From JBBQFC01 sp038321615 (GTDB lineage: Bacteria > Bacteroidota > Bacteroidia > Flavobacteriales_D > Cryomorphaceae), in the NCBI GenBank assembly GCA_038321615.1, contig JBBQFC010000010.1, forward strand, positions 1 through 64,000: a stretch of DNA of 64,000 bases, given 5' to 3'. Made by a program: the position numbers and the translations under genes. Every line of letters begins with the position of its first letter. The first letter of the stretch is position 1. Shown one piece after another: positions 51,063 to 59,750 of this stretch. The notes beneath the pieces are model-generated. The model worked only from the letters and a program-made list of their open reading frames with translations. It made no database searches and was not told the origin of the DNA.

Positions 51063-51524
51063 TTGTCGACATTGGATTTAAAAGAGCGGGTGAGGCATAT
51101 TTTTTCCGCCTACCTTGAACAAAACGGCCACCGAAAAACGCCGGAACGCTTCGCCATACTCAGTGAAATTTATGATTACGTTGGTCATTTTGATATCGAA
51201 TCACTCTATGTCAAAATGAAAAACAAGAATTACCGGGTAAGCCGGGCGACGCTCTACAATACGACCGATCTACTTTTAGCTTGTAACTTGGTGAGAAAAC
51301 ACCAATTTGGCAAGAACCTGGCTCAGTTTGAAAAATCGCATGAGAACAAGCAACATGACCACGTAATTTGCACCGATACCGGTGAAGTACTTGAGTTTTG
51401 CGACCCGCGTATAGAGATGATCAAAGCTACCGTAGAGCAGATTTTTGGAGTCAAGATAATGCATCATAGTTTATACTTCTACGCCGAGCGAAACCCCGAA
51501 AACAAGAAGGAACAAACTGCCTAA
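51063..51524 (+). CDS. Fur-family metal- or peroxide-responsive regulator
   Basis: 153 residues from a TTG at 51063. The winged-helix domain has RKTPERFAILSEIYDYVGHFDIESLYVKMKNKNYRVSRATLYNT, and the dimerisation part has the metal-binding HENKQHDHVIC. The usual structural CxxC pair is incomplete: the second cysteine is a threonine (CTDTGEV), with another cysteine in EFCDP. That change is compatible with a Fur member lacking the structural zinc. Whether it senses Fe, Zn, Mn or peroxide cannot be told. It is upstream of an STAS protein and purA on the same strand. Confidence 0.9.
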   Translation: MSTLDLKERVRHIFSAYLEQNGHRKTPERFAILSEIYDYVGHFDIESLYVKMKNKNYRVSRATLYNTTDLLLACNLVRKHQFGKNLAQFEKSHENKQHDHVICTDTGEVLEFCDPRIEMIKATVEQIFGVKIMHHSLYFYAERNPENKKEQTA

Positions 51525-51559
51525 ACCCAATAAACCCACTAAAACAGTATAACCCAACT

Positions 51560-51913
51560 ATGGCATTTTCTTACAACATTGAGAAATCGGACGATTTGAC
51601 CCTGCTTACCATGCAAGGCCGATTGGTAGATAAAGTCGAAGCCATAGAGCTGAGCGTTGACATCGAAGAAGAACTCGAAGAGGGTTCCAATCGATTTATT
51701 GTGGATCTATCGAAACTGGAATATATGAACAGCACCGGGCTAAACATTCTAATAAACATTATGAATAAAACCCGAAACGAAGGCGGCGAAGCGATTATTG
51801 TTGGTGCTACTCCAAGGGTATTATCTCTTTTTACCGTCACGAAACTAGACACCGTGTTTTCCATGCGTGCCACACGCGAAGAAGCTTCCCTATTTTTTTC
51901 AGAACAGCATTAA
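51560..51913 (+). CDS. STAS-domain anti-sigma factor antagonist (SpoIIAA/RsbV-like)
   Basis: 117 residues forming one STAS domain. The phosphorylated serine of the family is present at S58 in LEYMNSTGLNIL, the same number as Ser58 of Bacillus SpoIIAA. In partner switching an HPK-like kinase phosphorylates it and a PP2C phosphatase resets it, and the unphosphorylated form binds the partner. No kinase, phosphatase or sigma gene is adjacent. It lies 36 bases after fur and 10 bases before purA, so it is probably expressed with them. Confidence 0.9.
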   Translation: MAFSYNIEKSDDLTLLTMQGRLVDKVEAIELSVDIEEELEEGSNRFIVDLSKLEYMNSTGLNILINIMNKTRNEGGEAIIVGATPRVLSLFTVTKLDTVFSMRATREEASLFFSEQH

Positions 51914-51922
51914 TTACCAAGA

Positions 51923-53209
51923 ATGAGTAACAAAGTCGATGTACTTCTCGGTTTGCAATGGGGCGACGAGGGGAAAGGAAAAATTGTAGACGTACTCACT
52001 CCCGATTACGATATCATAGCGCGCTTTCAAGGTGGGCCAAACGCCGGACATACCTTAGAATTTAATGGCATCAAGCACGTGTTGCATACCATTCCGAGCG
52101 GCATATTCCACCCCGGTAAAGTTAACGTAGTAGGTAACGGCGTGGTGATTGACCCCATTATTTTAAAGCGAGAAATTGACGCCCTAGAAAAAATGGGGGT
52201 AGATGTCAATCGTCAATTATTCATTTCGCGAAAAGCTCACCTTATTCTGCCCACACACTGCGCCCTCGATTCGGCAAGTGAATTGGAAAAAGGAAAAAAG
52301 AAAATTGGTTCTACGCTTAAAGGAATTGGGCCTACTTATATGGACAAAACCGGAAGGAATGGTCTCCGCGTAGGCGATCTCTTCCTCGAAGATTTTCAAA
52401 CCCGTTATGATGCGCTTAAGGCCAAGCATCAGCGAATGCTCGATCAATATGGGTATGAAGACGACCTTACCGAAAAAGAGCAGACTTGGCTTGAAGGTGT
52501 GGCGCGTATTCGCAAACTGAGCATTATCGATAGTGAGCACTACTTAAACGATGCTCGAAAAGCCGGAAAACGAATTTTGGCGGAAGGAGCACAGGGAAGT
52601 TTACTCGATATCGATTTTGGGAGCTACCCATTTGTAACTTCTTCAAATACCATAGCCGCCGGAGCCTGCACAGGCTTAGGAATTGCTCCTAACCAAATAG
52701 GCGAGGTAATAGGAATATTCAAAGCTTACTGCACCCGAGTGGGCAGTGGCCCCTTCCCTACCGAACTGGAAGACGAAACCGGAGAAACCATGCGACGGGT
52801 TGGCCATGAATTTGGAGCTACCACCGGCAGGCCGCGCCGATGCGGCTGGATCGACCTACCTGCGTTGAAATACGCCATCATGATTAATGGAGTAACCCAG
52901 CTTAACATGACCAAGGCCGATGTGCTTTCGGTTTTTGACGAAATAAAAATTTGCACCCACTACCGCCATAAAGGGGAGCTAATTGACTACGTTCCTTACG
53001 ATCTTTTGGGCCAAGCGCTTGAACCTGTGTACCAAAGTGTACCCGGTTGGAGTATTGATCTCACCGAACTGCAAGAGGAGAGCGAGTTTCCAGAAGCCCT
53101 GCGCAACTACATTCACTACCTAGAGTCAGCTTTAGAAACGCCCATAACGGTGGTGTCTGTCGGTCCCGATCGCACACAGACTATCGTAAGACAACTCCTT
53201 GCCACTTAA
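51923..53209 (+). CDS. purA: Adenylosuccinate synthetase
   Basis: 428 residues. The GTP-binding N-terminus GLQWGDEGKGKIVD carries catalytic D15, and GGPNAGHTL carries H43. The later family block AEGAQGSLLDIDFGSYPFVTSSNT and the switch-like segment GGATTGRPRRCGW are in place. The enzyme condenses IMP and aspartate with GTP in the committed step to AMP. It follows the STAS gene by ten bases. OstA follows 30 bases later and may be transcribed with it. Confidence 0.97.
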   Translation: MSNKVDVLLGLQWGDEGKGKIVDVLTPDYDIIARFQGGPNAGHTLEFNGIKHVLHTIPSGIFHPGKVNVVGNGVVIDPIILKREIDALEKMGVDVNRQLFISRKAHLILPTHCALDSASELEKGKKKIGSTLKGIGPTYMDKTGRNGLRVGDLFLEDFQTRYDALKAKHQRMLDQYGYEDDLTEKEQTWLEGVARIRKLSIIDSEHYLNDARKAGKRILAEGAQGSLLDIDFGSYPFVTSSNTIAAGACTGLGIAPNQIGEVIGIFKAYCTRVGSGPFPTELEDETGETMRRVGHEFGATTGRPRRCGWIDLPALKYAIMINGVTQLNMTKADVLSVFDEIKICTHYRHKGELIDYVPYDLLGQALEPVYQSVPGWSIDLTELQEESEFPEALRNYIHYLESALETPITVVSVGPDRTQTIVRQLLAT

Positions 53210-53239
53210 TACGGCATCGAATTTGCTAATACTCGAGCC

Positions 53240-54793
53240 GTGATTCTTCAAAAATTGGTGCTCTCTTTTTTATTTCTCGGCTATTTCGCCGTTCCGGCAA
53301 ATGCCCAGGAAAGATCGCGCATTGAGCTCCTTGGAGCCAATCAACTCAAATTTGATAAAAGCTTGGGAATCGATGCGCAGCGCCTCATTGGCAATGTGCG
53401 CTTCAAGCATCAAGGTGCTGTAATGTACTGCGATAGTGCTTACCTGTACAATGCCGACAACAGCTTGGATGCTTACGGCAAAGTACGCGTGGTTCAAGGC
53501 GATACGCTTACCATGCGAAGCGAAACGCTCTATTACAACGGAAATACGCAGCTTATCAAAGTGCGAAAAAATGTAGAGCTCAAAGACCGCGATATGACCC
53601 TCGTAACCGATGTGCTCGATTTTGATCGGATTACCGGTTTGGGCTCTTTTTACGAAGGTGGTATTATTACTTCTTCCGCCAATCGCAATAAGCTCAAATC
53701 GGAAGAAGGAATTTACGACAGCGGCAGGCGCTTTTTCTATTTCCGCGACAGCGTGCTACTCACTAATCCCAACTACCGCGTTGAAACAGATACCCTCAAT
53801 TACGACAATCAACGCGCCATCGCCTATTTTGAAGGACCCACTTTTATCTATTCGGAAGCGAATATAATCTATTGCGAAAATGGCTGGTACGATACCAAAC
53901 TCGACATCTCCCAATTCAACGAGAACGCCTATTTGGAAAACGGAAGCCAAATACTGCGTGGAGACAGTATTTGGTATTCGCGCAAAATCGGCATTGGGCG
54001 GGCTTTTCAGAATGTATCAATAACCGATACCACCAACCGCACCATTATAAATGGGGAATATGGCGAGCACAATGAGATTATCGGGCGCAGCTTGGTGACG
54101 GATCGGGCCACTTTTATTCAATACGATGAAGTGGATTCACTTTACCTCCATGGCGATACCTTGCTCAGCATTCAGGACACGGTGGCGGGAAACCGCATAT
54201 TAGCATTTCACCACGTCAAATTTTTCCGAAAGGACATGCAAGGTGCTGCCGATTCCTTGAGTTATCTTCCAGCTGATAGCATGCTCACTTTATATCAAAA
54301 CCCGGTACTTTGGGCCGATGAGCTTCAGATTACCGGCGACACCGTGCAAATTCTAACATCGAGCGGGGGTGTGAGCCGGCTATACGTCTTCGACCATGCC
54401 TTTATGGCCAATAAGGTGGACAGCATTAAATACCACCAAATCAAGGGGCGCTTCCTGACAGGTTATTTTTCTGATAATAACCTGTATAAAGTAAGGGTAG
54501 AAGGAAACGGGGAGTCGCTCTACTATGCCGCCGAATCTGAAAAGCCGGGTGCGGACTCGACGGAGTCGGCCGCACCGCCTGCTTTGAATTATATCGGGGT
54601 GAACAAGGCTATCTGTAGCAATATCAATATTCACCTCGACGACAATCAGGTAAAGCGAATTGTATTTCTCACCAAACCCAATGGTGTGTTTTACCCTTTG
54701 GAACTTTTTGCCGAAGACCTTTGGTATTTCGATGGGTTTGAGTGGCGAGCCGGGCAACGCCCAAAAAGCCGTGAAGACATTTACACTTGGTAA
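53240..54793 (+). CDS. OstA/LptA-like lipopolysaccharide-transport protein
   Basis: 517 residues from a GTG at 53240, which starts a signal peptide (to about 22, AVPANAQ). The body is made of the repeated OstA-type beta-jellyroll strands (RLIGNVRFKHQGAVMYCDSAYLYNADNSLDAYGKVRVVQGDTLTMRSETLYYNGN, then more repeats). OstA/LptA proteins carry lipopolysaccharide across the periplasm to LptD. It is much longer than E. coli LptA (~185 residues), as is usual in Bacteroidota, where extra repeats are added. The LptD-like gene ends two bases away on the opposite strand, so the two partners are convergent. Confidence 0.88.
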   Translation: MILQKLVLSFLFLGYFAVPANAQERSRIELLGANQLKFDKSLGIDAQRLIGNVRFKHQGAVMYCDSAYLYNADNSLDAYGKVRVVQGDTLTMRSETLYYNGNTQLIKVRKNVELKDRDMTLVTDVLDFDRITGLGSFYEGGIITSSANRNKLKSEEGIYDSGRRFFYFRDSVLLTNPNYRVETDTLNYDNQRAIAYFEGPTFIYSEANIIYCENGWYDTKLDISQFNENAYLENGSQILRGDSIWYSRKIGIGRAFQNVSITDTTNRTIINGEYGEHNEIIGRSLVTDRATFIQYDEVDSLYLHGDTLLSIQDTVAGNRILAFHHVKFFRKDMQGAADSLSYLPADSMLTLYQNPVLWADELQITGDTVQILTSSGGVSRLYVFDHAFMANKVDSIKYHQIKGRFLTGYFSDNNLYKVRVEGNGESLYYAAESEKPGADSTESAAPPALNYIGVNKAICSNINIHLDDNQVKRIVFLTKPNGVFYPLELFAEDLWYFDGFEWRAGQRPKSREDIYTW

Positions 54794-54795
54794 GC

Positions 54796-57432
54796 TTAGA
54801 AACGAGCTTGATTGTCGTCGAAAGTTCGGTTGCGTTCGAGCTTTAAATCGCGGAGCAAGGACGACTTAATATTCAGGCTCACACTGTAGCTGCGGCGAAT
54901 ACCGAAGGGTACAACTCTCGCCGTAAGCTCCCAGCAATTGAGATCGACCACAAAATTGAGCGTCGTAGGCGTCCATTCCTTTTGCTTGAAATCGTAACCA
55001 GAGTTGAAACGCATGGTAACCCTATTGAAAAAACGCAGATCGCCATTGAATTGGAGCGATTGCGTGGTGACACTCACAGAATCGCGGATCACGAAAAAAT
55101 CATCGAAATTCTCGACCCTACGACCCCGTGAAGTATTGATTACGTAACCAAGGGTAACATTCCATGGAATAGAAAAATCGGTGAAAATTCCTTTCTTGGG
55201 CTGAATCAAGGGTTGATCCGAGAATTCATCGCCTTCAATCACTACCATTGGCTCACTTCCCTTGTTTCGCTTAAAAGTGTTGCTGCCAAAACCGCTGGTA
55301 TTCAGCTGAAGCGAACCTGTTTCGAAGGACGCTAATTTGCCGGTGCGCTCTACCAGAAAAACGTCTTGCCGATTAAGCATACCCGTGGAATTTACCGCAT
55401 AGGAATACGGATCAAAAAGAGCATTGAAGTTTATATTGGCGTACTTGGTAATGGGTGTTCGCCCCGACATGGCAATGGGGCGCAATTTCAGGGAGTCGGC
55501 TGCGAGATTATAGGCCGTTGAAAACTGGAGGTTTTCAATAAGCTTGATCTTCGAAAACTTGGCGGTAGTATCTCGCCGACTCAATATCTTGCCCTCCAAA
55601 CTATTCAGAATGGATAGCGTGATCGATTCACTGCGGCCAGACGGAGGGCCGCCATATACCGTCCCGGTGTAAGGCGAATAGGAACCCAGATTACCATTCG
55701 TGCCGTAAAAGCCGTAAACGTTAGGGTCAAAATCGGGTCGGAAACTATACCCAAAACTTGGAGTAATGGTATGCCTTATTGCCTTCAGGTTGCCACTTTG
55801 AAAGGTGAACATTCCGTAAATCTTCGTAGTGGCCTGCACGTTGAAACCGTAATCGTAATTTCGGTTAAACCCGTAGAGGGTATCTACAATATATTCCTGC
55901 TGTTGGTTGTCGAATGTCCGGCCTTGCTCTTCAAAATGCCAACGCTCATTATAAGTTAGGGATGGGTTGATGCTGAACTTGCCAGCTTTCAAAGATGTGT
56001 TCAAAGCCGCATTGTGCCTAAACCCAAATTGGAATTCATCGAGCAAATTATTTAAGTTATTAAGCGCCAAATCAGTCTCAGCAACGGTAAGCGTATTCTG
56101 GAAATCGGTACCGAAAGTGAAACCGATCTTTTCGTAGAAGGCCTGCTTCGGATTATTGTTGAACAGCCCATCGAGCGGGAAAATCCGGGCTTGGTTGGCT
56201 GTAAGTTGGGGCAGGGTAAAATTGTATATTCCCGTTTGGGAGTTTTGCTGATGGCTCGCATTCGCAGCCAGCGACCACGGCGAGTTTGGAAAGCGCTGAT
56301 CGAAACGGATATTTGATCGGAAGGTATTGGTGAGGTAATCGGTTTGCGAAGCATTGATATTATTGGTGAAATTTTGGGTAGAACCCGCATTTACCTGTGC
56401 TCCGAAATTCGAGTAGGGCCGAGCCTTTCGGTCTTGAGTATGGTTCCAGACCACGAAGAAATTCTTGGCACTCGAAAAATTTTGAAGATCGCGATCGCCG
56501 GTTTTAATTACGTTGTACTCTACACTCGTGCTGCCGTTGAACTTGTATTGCTTTTTATATCGGGTGATGTTCGATAAGCCAAAAGAACCGCGCGAATAGA
56601 TATCGCCAAGAAACTTGGTGTCAAGATATTCGTTGATCGGAAGATAATAACCCCCGTCTGTCAAGAAGAAACCTAGCCCGGGAGCGTTTCCATAACTGGG
56701 AATAATTAAGCCCGCTTGTTCCTTTTCGGCATCTGGAAAGAAACCAAAAGGAAATGCCAGGGGCATGGGCACATTCCAAAGCGTGAGGTAGCCCGGCCCG
56801 GAAATAATCTTATCGTCCTTGATCAATTTAAGCCGGTTAATCTTAAATCGAGTTTTAGCATTGGGATCTTCGCAGGGACAATATTCTGCTTTTGATACAT
56901 AAATTACCCGATTGTCTTCCACGGTCTTCACTCTTTTTCCCGTAAGGGTGCCTTCGATAATCTCCGTTTGGACTTGCTTTACATAAGCCTTCTTCGACTT
57001 GAAATTATAATCCATTTCGCGTGCTTCGAAGCTTGTACCGCGCTGCTCAAACACGGGTAAACCTTGCCAATTGCCAAGCGTATCTTGAATACCTTCGGCG
57101 TGCACAGTGAAGCTTTCGAAGTCGTAAACAATGCGATCTGCAGTGAGCACTATATCGTCGTAGGTAATTTTTGCGTTTCCATACAAGTATACGCGCTTAT
57201 TTACCACGTCATTGTCAATACTATCGCGGGCTTCGTAATTAATATTTGTGGAAATCACACCCTTGGTACGCGATTTGACAAGGGAATCGCCCGTAAGCGT
57301 ATCGCCCATAACCGTAAGCGAGTCTGTCAAAATGATGGCTGGCTCGGTGATGGTGCTGTCGGGCTGCTGCGCAACTACCTTCGAACCGCCTATTATAAAC
57401 AATAGTGCGGAGATAAATAGTGCAAAGCGCAG
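54796..57432 (-). CDS. lptD: LptD-like outer-membrane LPS assembly protein
   Basis: About 878 residues. A signal peptide (FALFISALLFIIGGSKVVAQQ) is followed by an N-terminal OstA-type domain (INYEARDSIDNDVVNKRVYLYGNAKITYDD) and a large beta-barrel, as in LptD, which inserts LPS into the outer leaflet. The start is unclear: no ATG or GTG occurs in the first codons, and the only upstream TTG (57495) lies in a TAATTTTG promoter box. A CTG at 57432 would give MRFALFISALL..., a good signal peptide, and is used here as the working start. Bacteroidota LptD proteins commonly have this layout. Confidence 0.85.
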   Translation of the reverse strand: MRFALFISALLFIIGGSKVVAQQPDSTITEPAIILTDSLTVMGDTLTGDSLVKSRTKGVISTNINYEARDSIDNDVVNKRVYLYGNAKITYDDIVLTADRIVYDFESFTVHAEGIQDTLGNWQGLPVFEQRGTSFEAREMDYNFKSKKAYVKQVQTEIIEGTLTGKRVKTVEDNRVIYVSKAEYCPCEDPNAKTRFKINRLKLIKDDKIISGPGYLTLWNVPMPLAFPFGFFPDAEKEQAGLIIPSYGNAPGLGFFLTDGGYYLPINEYLDTKFLGDIYSRGSFGLSNITRYKKQYKFNGSTSVEYNVIKTGDRDLQNFSSAKNFFVVWNHTQDRKARPYSNFGAQVNAGSTQNFTNNINASQTDYLTNTFRSNIRFDQRFPNSPWSLAANASHQQNSQTGIYNFTLPQLTANQARIFPLDGLFNNNPKQAFYEKIGFTFGTDFQNTLTVAETDLALNNLNNLLDEFQFGFRHNAALNTSLKAGKFSINPSLTYNERWHFEEQGRTFDNQQQEYIVDTLYGFNRNYDYGFNVQATTKIYGMFTFQSGNLKAIRHTITPSFGYSFRPDFDPNVYGFYGTNGNLGSYSPYTGTVYGGPPSGRSESITLSILNSLEGKILSRRDTTAKFSKIKLIENLQFSTAYNLAADSLKLRPIAMSGRTPITKYANINFNALFDPYSYAVNSTGMLNRQDVFLVERTGKLASFETGSLQLNTSGFGSNTFKRNKGSEPMVVIEGDEFSDQPLIQPKKGIFTDFSIPWNVTLGYVINTSRGRRVENFDDFFVIRDSVSVTTQSLQFNGDLRFFNRVTMRFNSGYDFKQKEWTPTTLNFVVDLNCWELTARVVPFGIRRSYSVSLNIKSSLLRDLKLERNRTFDDNQARF

Positions 57433-57455
57433 TGGGCTATCGATGGAGATGTGCT

Positions 57456-57463
57456 TACCTTTA
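57456..57463 (+). promoter_or_regulatory. -7-like box TACCTTTA of the amidase gene
   Basis: One mismatch to TAnnTTTG, 26 bases before the GTG at 57490. It overlaps the 5' end of the divergent lptD frame. Confidence 0.35.
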
Positions 57464-57489
57464 TTAATTGCTAAGCTGATTATTGAACC

Positions 57490-58698
57490 GTGCAAAATTA
57501 CTCAAATAAAAAGGCCTTCATCGGCGAATTTAATAGGCTTAGTCAGTCGATTAAAAGAAACAGGATACTCACTTCTACCCTGCTGCTTATCGCTGCGGTG
57601 GCGACCATAGCAGCAATCATGCCAGCTAAAGCCAAAAAATCGGCGGTGACGCGGGTAGTGATAGATGCAGGCCATGGAGGAAAAGACCCTGGAAACTTGG
57701 GTACTGGTCGCTACAAAATCACCGAAAAAACAATCGCGCTAAATGTCGCCACTAAAGTGGGTGCGTACATTAAAGAAGCTTTTCCCGACGTGGAAGTGCT
57801 CTACACGAGGTCGAACGATACGTTCATTCCGCTTCACGAACGCACCAAGTTTGCCAACTCGAAGGGGGCAGATTTATTCATTTCAATTCATTGCGATGCA
57901 TTTACCCGCGAATCGGCCATAGGTTGCGGGTCGTATGTGATGGGCGCCGCCAAAACAGAGGCCAATCTGAGTATGGCGCAACGCGAGAACAACGCCATTT
58001 TGCTCGAAGAAGATCGCGACGCCAACTACGATGGGTTCGACCCCAATTCGCCGGAAGGCCTTATAGAGCTCAGCTTACGCCAAAATGCGCACATCCATCA
58101 AAGCCTGAAGTTTGCCCAAAAAGTACAAGATCAAATGCGGACACGTGTGGGCCGCATAGACCGTGGGGTGAAACAAGCACCGTTTTGGGTTATCTCATTT
58201 ACCACCATGCCAAGTGTCTTGGTCGAACTGGGCTTTTTGACTAATAAAGAAGAAGAAGATTACCTGAACACTGCGCAAGGTCAAGATTACCTGGCATCGG
58301 CTATATATAGGGCTTTCAAGGATTATAAGGTTGATATCGACACCAAGGAAGCCACCGCCGCTGAAGGACAAATACCGCAAGAGCAGCAAACAAATCCCGG
58401 ACCCGTGCAAGCCACTGTATCGAGCCCAACGGGAGTAACTTTTAAAGTACAACTCATGAGCAGCGCAAAGCCGATATCATTGAAGGCTGCCAACTTTAAT
58501 GGACTCGAAAACGTATCAGAGTATCGAGAAAGTGATATGTATAAATATCTTTACGGCGCAGCAACAACCTACGACGGGGCCAAGGATATCCAAAAGGACG
58601 TCCGAAAAGCTGGCTATAAGGGAGCATTTGTAGTTGCCTTCGACAGTAATAATAAGCGAATGGCCTTGGAAAAGGCCCTTGAACTAACGACACCTTAA
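57490..58698 (+). CDS. N-acetylmuramoyl-L-alanine amidase (Amidase_3) with SPOR-like C-terminal domain
   Basis: 402 residues from a GTG at 57490. One hydrophobic segment at about 25-45 (TSTLLLIAAVATIAAIMPAKA) acts as signal or anchor. The catalytic domain runs from VVIDAGHGGKDPG (zinc ligand His) through HERTKFANSKGADLFISIHCDA to VLVELGFLTNKEEEDYL (catalytic Glu). A SPOR-like domain occupies about 315-400 (VTFKVQLMSSAKPISL). SPOR binds denuded glycan at the septum, so the enzyme is likely a cell-separation amidase. An MCE gene follows 14 bases later. Confidence 0.92.
   Translation: MQNYSNKKAFIGEFNRLSQSIKRNRILTSTLLLIAAVATIAAIMPAKAKKSAVTRVVIDAGHGGKDPGNLGTGRYKITEKTIALNVATKVGAYIKEAFPDVEVLYTRSNDTFIPLHERTKFANSKGADLFISIHCDAFTRESAIGCGSYVMGAAKTEANLSMAQRENNAILLEEDRDANYDGFDPNSPEGLIELSLRQNAHIHQSLKFAQKVQDQMRTRVGRIDRGVKQAPFWVISFTTMPSVLVELGFLTNKEEEDYLNTAQGQDYLASAIYRAFKDYKVDIDTKEATAAEGQIPQEQQTNPGPVQATVSSPTGVTFKVQLMSSAKPISLKAANFNGLENVSEYRESDMYKYLYGAATTYDGAKDIQKDVRKAGYKGAFVVAFDSNNKRMALEKALELTTP
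57493..57500 (-). promoter_or_regulatory. -7 box TAATTTTG of lptD
   Basis: Perfect TAnnTTTG on the minus strand. It lies inside the first codons of the divergent amidase gene, so the two promoters and coding starts overlap. Confidence 0.5.
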
Positions 58699-58712
58699 AG
58701 AGACAGAACCCT

Positions 58713-59741
58713 GTGAAATATCAAAAGGAAACAAAGATTGGGATTCTCGTGATCACCGCAATCGCCCTCCTATTGGTAGGCTTTTATTTTCTGAAAGGGG
58801 TGTACATTTTCGGTTCACCGACGCACTACTACGGGATTTATACCAAAATTAACGGCTTGCAGGTAAGCAATCCGGTACTGCTTAATGGCTATAAAATTGG
58901 TCAAGTTAGCGAGATAAAATTCATGCCCGAAGGCAACGGAATGCTTTTGGTGAAGTTAACTGTCAACGAAGAATTAGACATCCCCAAGGACTCGGAATTA
59001 CTTCTCAAACCAGCCGATTTATTGGGCTCGATGCAGATAAGCCTCATACTCGGCAAGAGTCGTGAGCTCGCGCAAAGTGGCGATACACTTACGCCCGATA
59101 TAAGCGCCGACTTGCTCGAAGAAGTCAACGAGCAACTCCGACCGATACAGAAAAAAGCCAAGAGCCTTATTACTTCTGTCGACTCTGTGCTCAAGGTTAT
59201 TGAAACCATATTGAACACCGAAACCCAGGATAATCTGATAGAAAGCTTCCGCAATATCAATAAAGCGGTCGCCAATCTTAAGAATACTACCTACACCCTC
59301 GATACCTTGATGACTACCGAGAAATCGCGGATTGCAGCTATTTTCAAGAACATTCAGGAGCTTTCTACTGTTTTGGCTCAGAACGGTGAGAACTTGGACA
59401 ATATCATTCAAAACTTCTCAAACATCAGCGATTCATTGGCCAAAGCTGATGTTGCCAAAACAGTGGTGATGGCAAATGCCGCAATTACGGAAGTGCAGCA
59501 AATAGTAGAGAAGATAAATAAAGGCGAAGGAAGTTTGGGCATGTTGATCAACAACGACGAGCTATACAATAAGCTCGAATCGGCATCCGATAACCTTGAC
59601 CTACTGATGGAAGATGTCCGACTAAACCCAAACCGCTACGTGCAATTTTCGGTATTTGGACGAAAGAATAAGAGCGTGGAATTAACCCGAAAGGAGTTAG
59701 AAGAGTTGAAGGAATATGTGAAATCGAGCGAAGGCCAATAA
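58713..59741 (+). CDS. MlaD/MCE-domain lipid-transport protein
   Basis: 342 residues from a GTG at 58713. A short cytosolic stretch and one membrane helix (about 9-30) precede the MCE domain (about 38-115: YYGIYTKINGLQVSNPVLLNGYKIGQVSEIKF ... LDIPKDSELLLKPADLLGSMQISLILG), then a long helical region to the C-terminus. MCE proteins form hexamers that carry lipids between membranes. The partners MlaE and MlaF, needed for the full transporter, are not in the window. It follows the amidase by 14 bases and precedes the Fe-S protein genes by nine. Confidence 0.9.
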   Translation: MKYQKETKIGILVITAIALLLVGFYFLKGVYIFGSPTHYYGIYTKINGLQVSNPVLLNGYKIGQVSEIKFMPEGNGMLLVKLTVNEELDIPKDSELLLKPADLLGSMQISLILGKSRELAQSGDTLTPDISADLLEEVNEQLRPIQKKAKSLITSVDSVLKVIETILNTETQDNLIESFRNINKAVANLKNTTYTLDTLMTTEKSRIAAIFKNIQELSTVLAQNGENLDNIIQNFSNISDSLAKADVAKTVVMANAAITEVQQIVEKINKGEGSLGMLINNDELYNKLESASDNLDLLMEDVRLNPNRYVQFSVFGRKNKSVELTRKELEELKEYVKSSEGQ

Positions 59742-59750
59742 TTTAAACGC

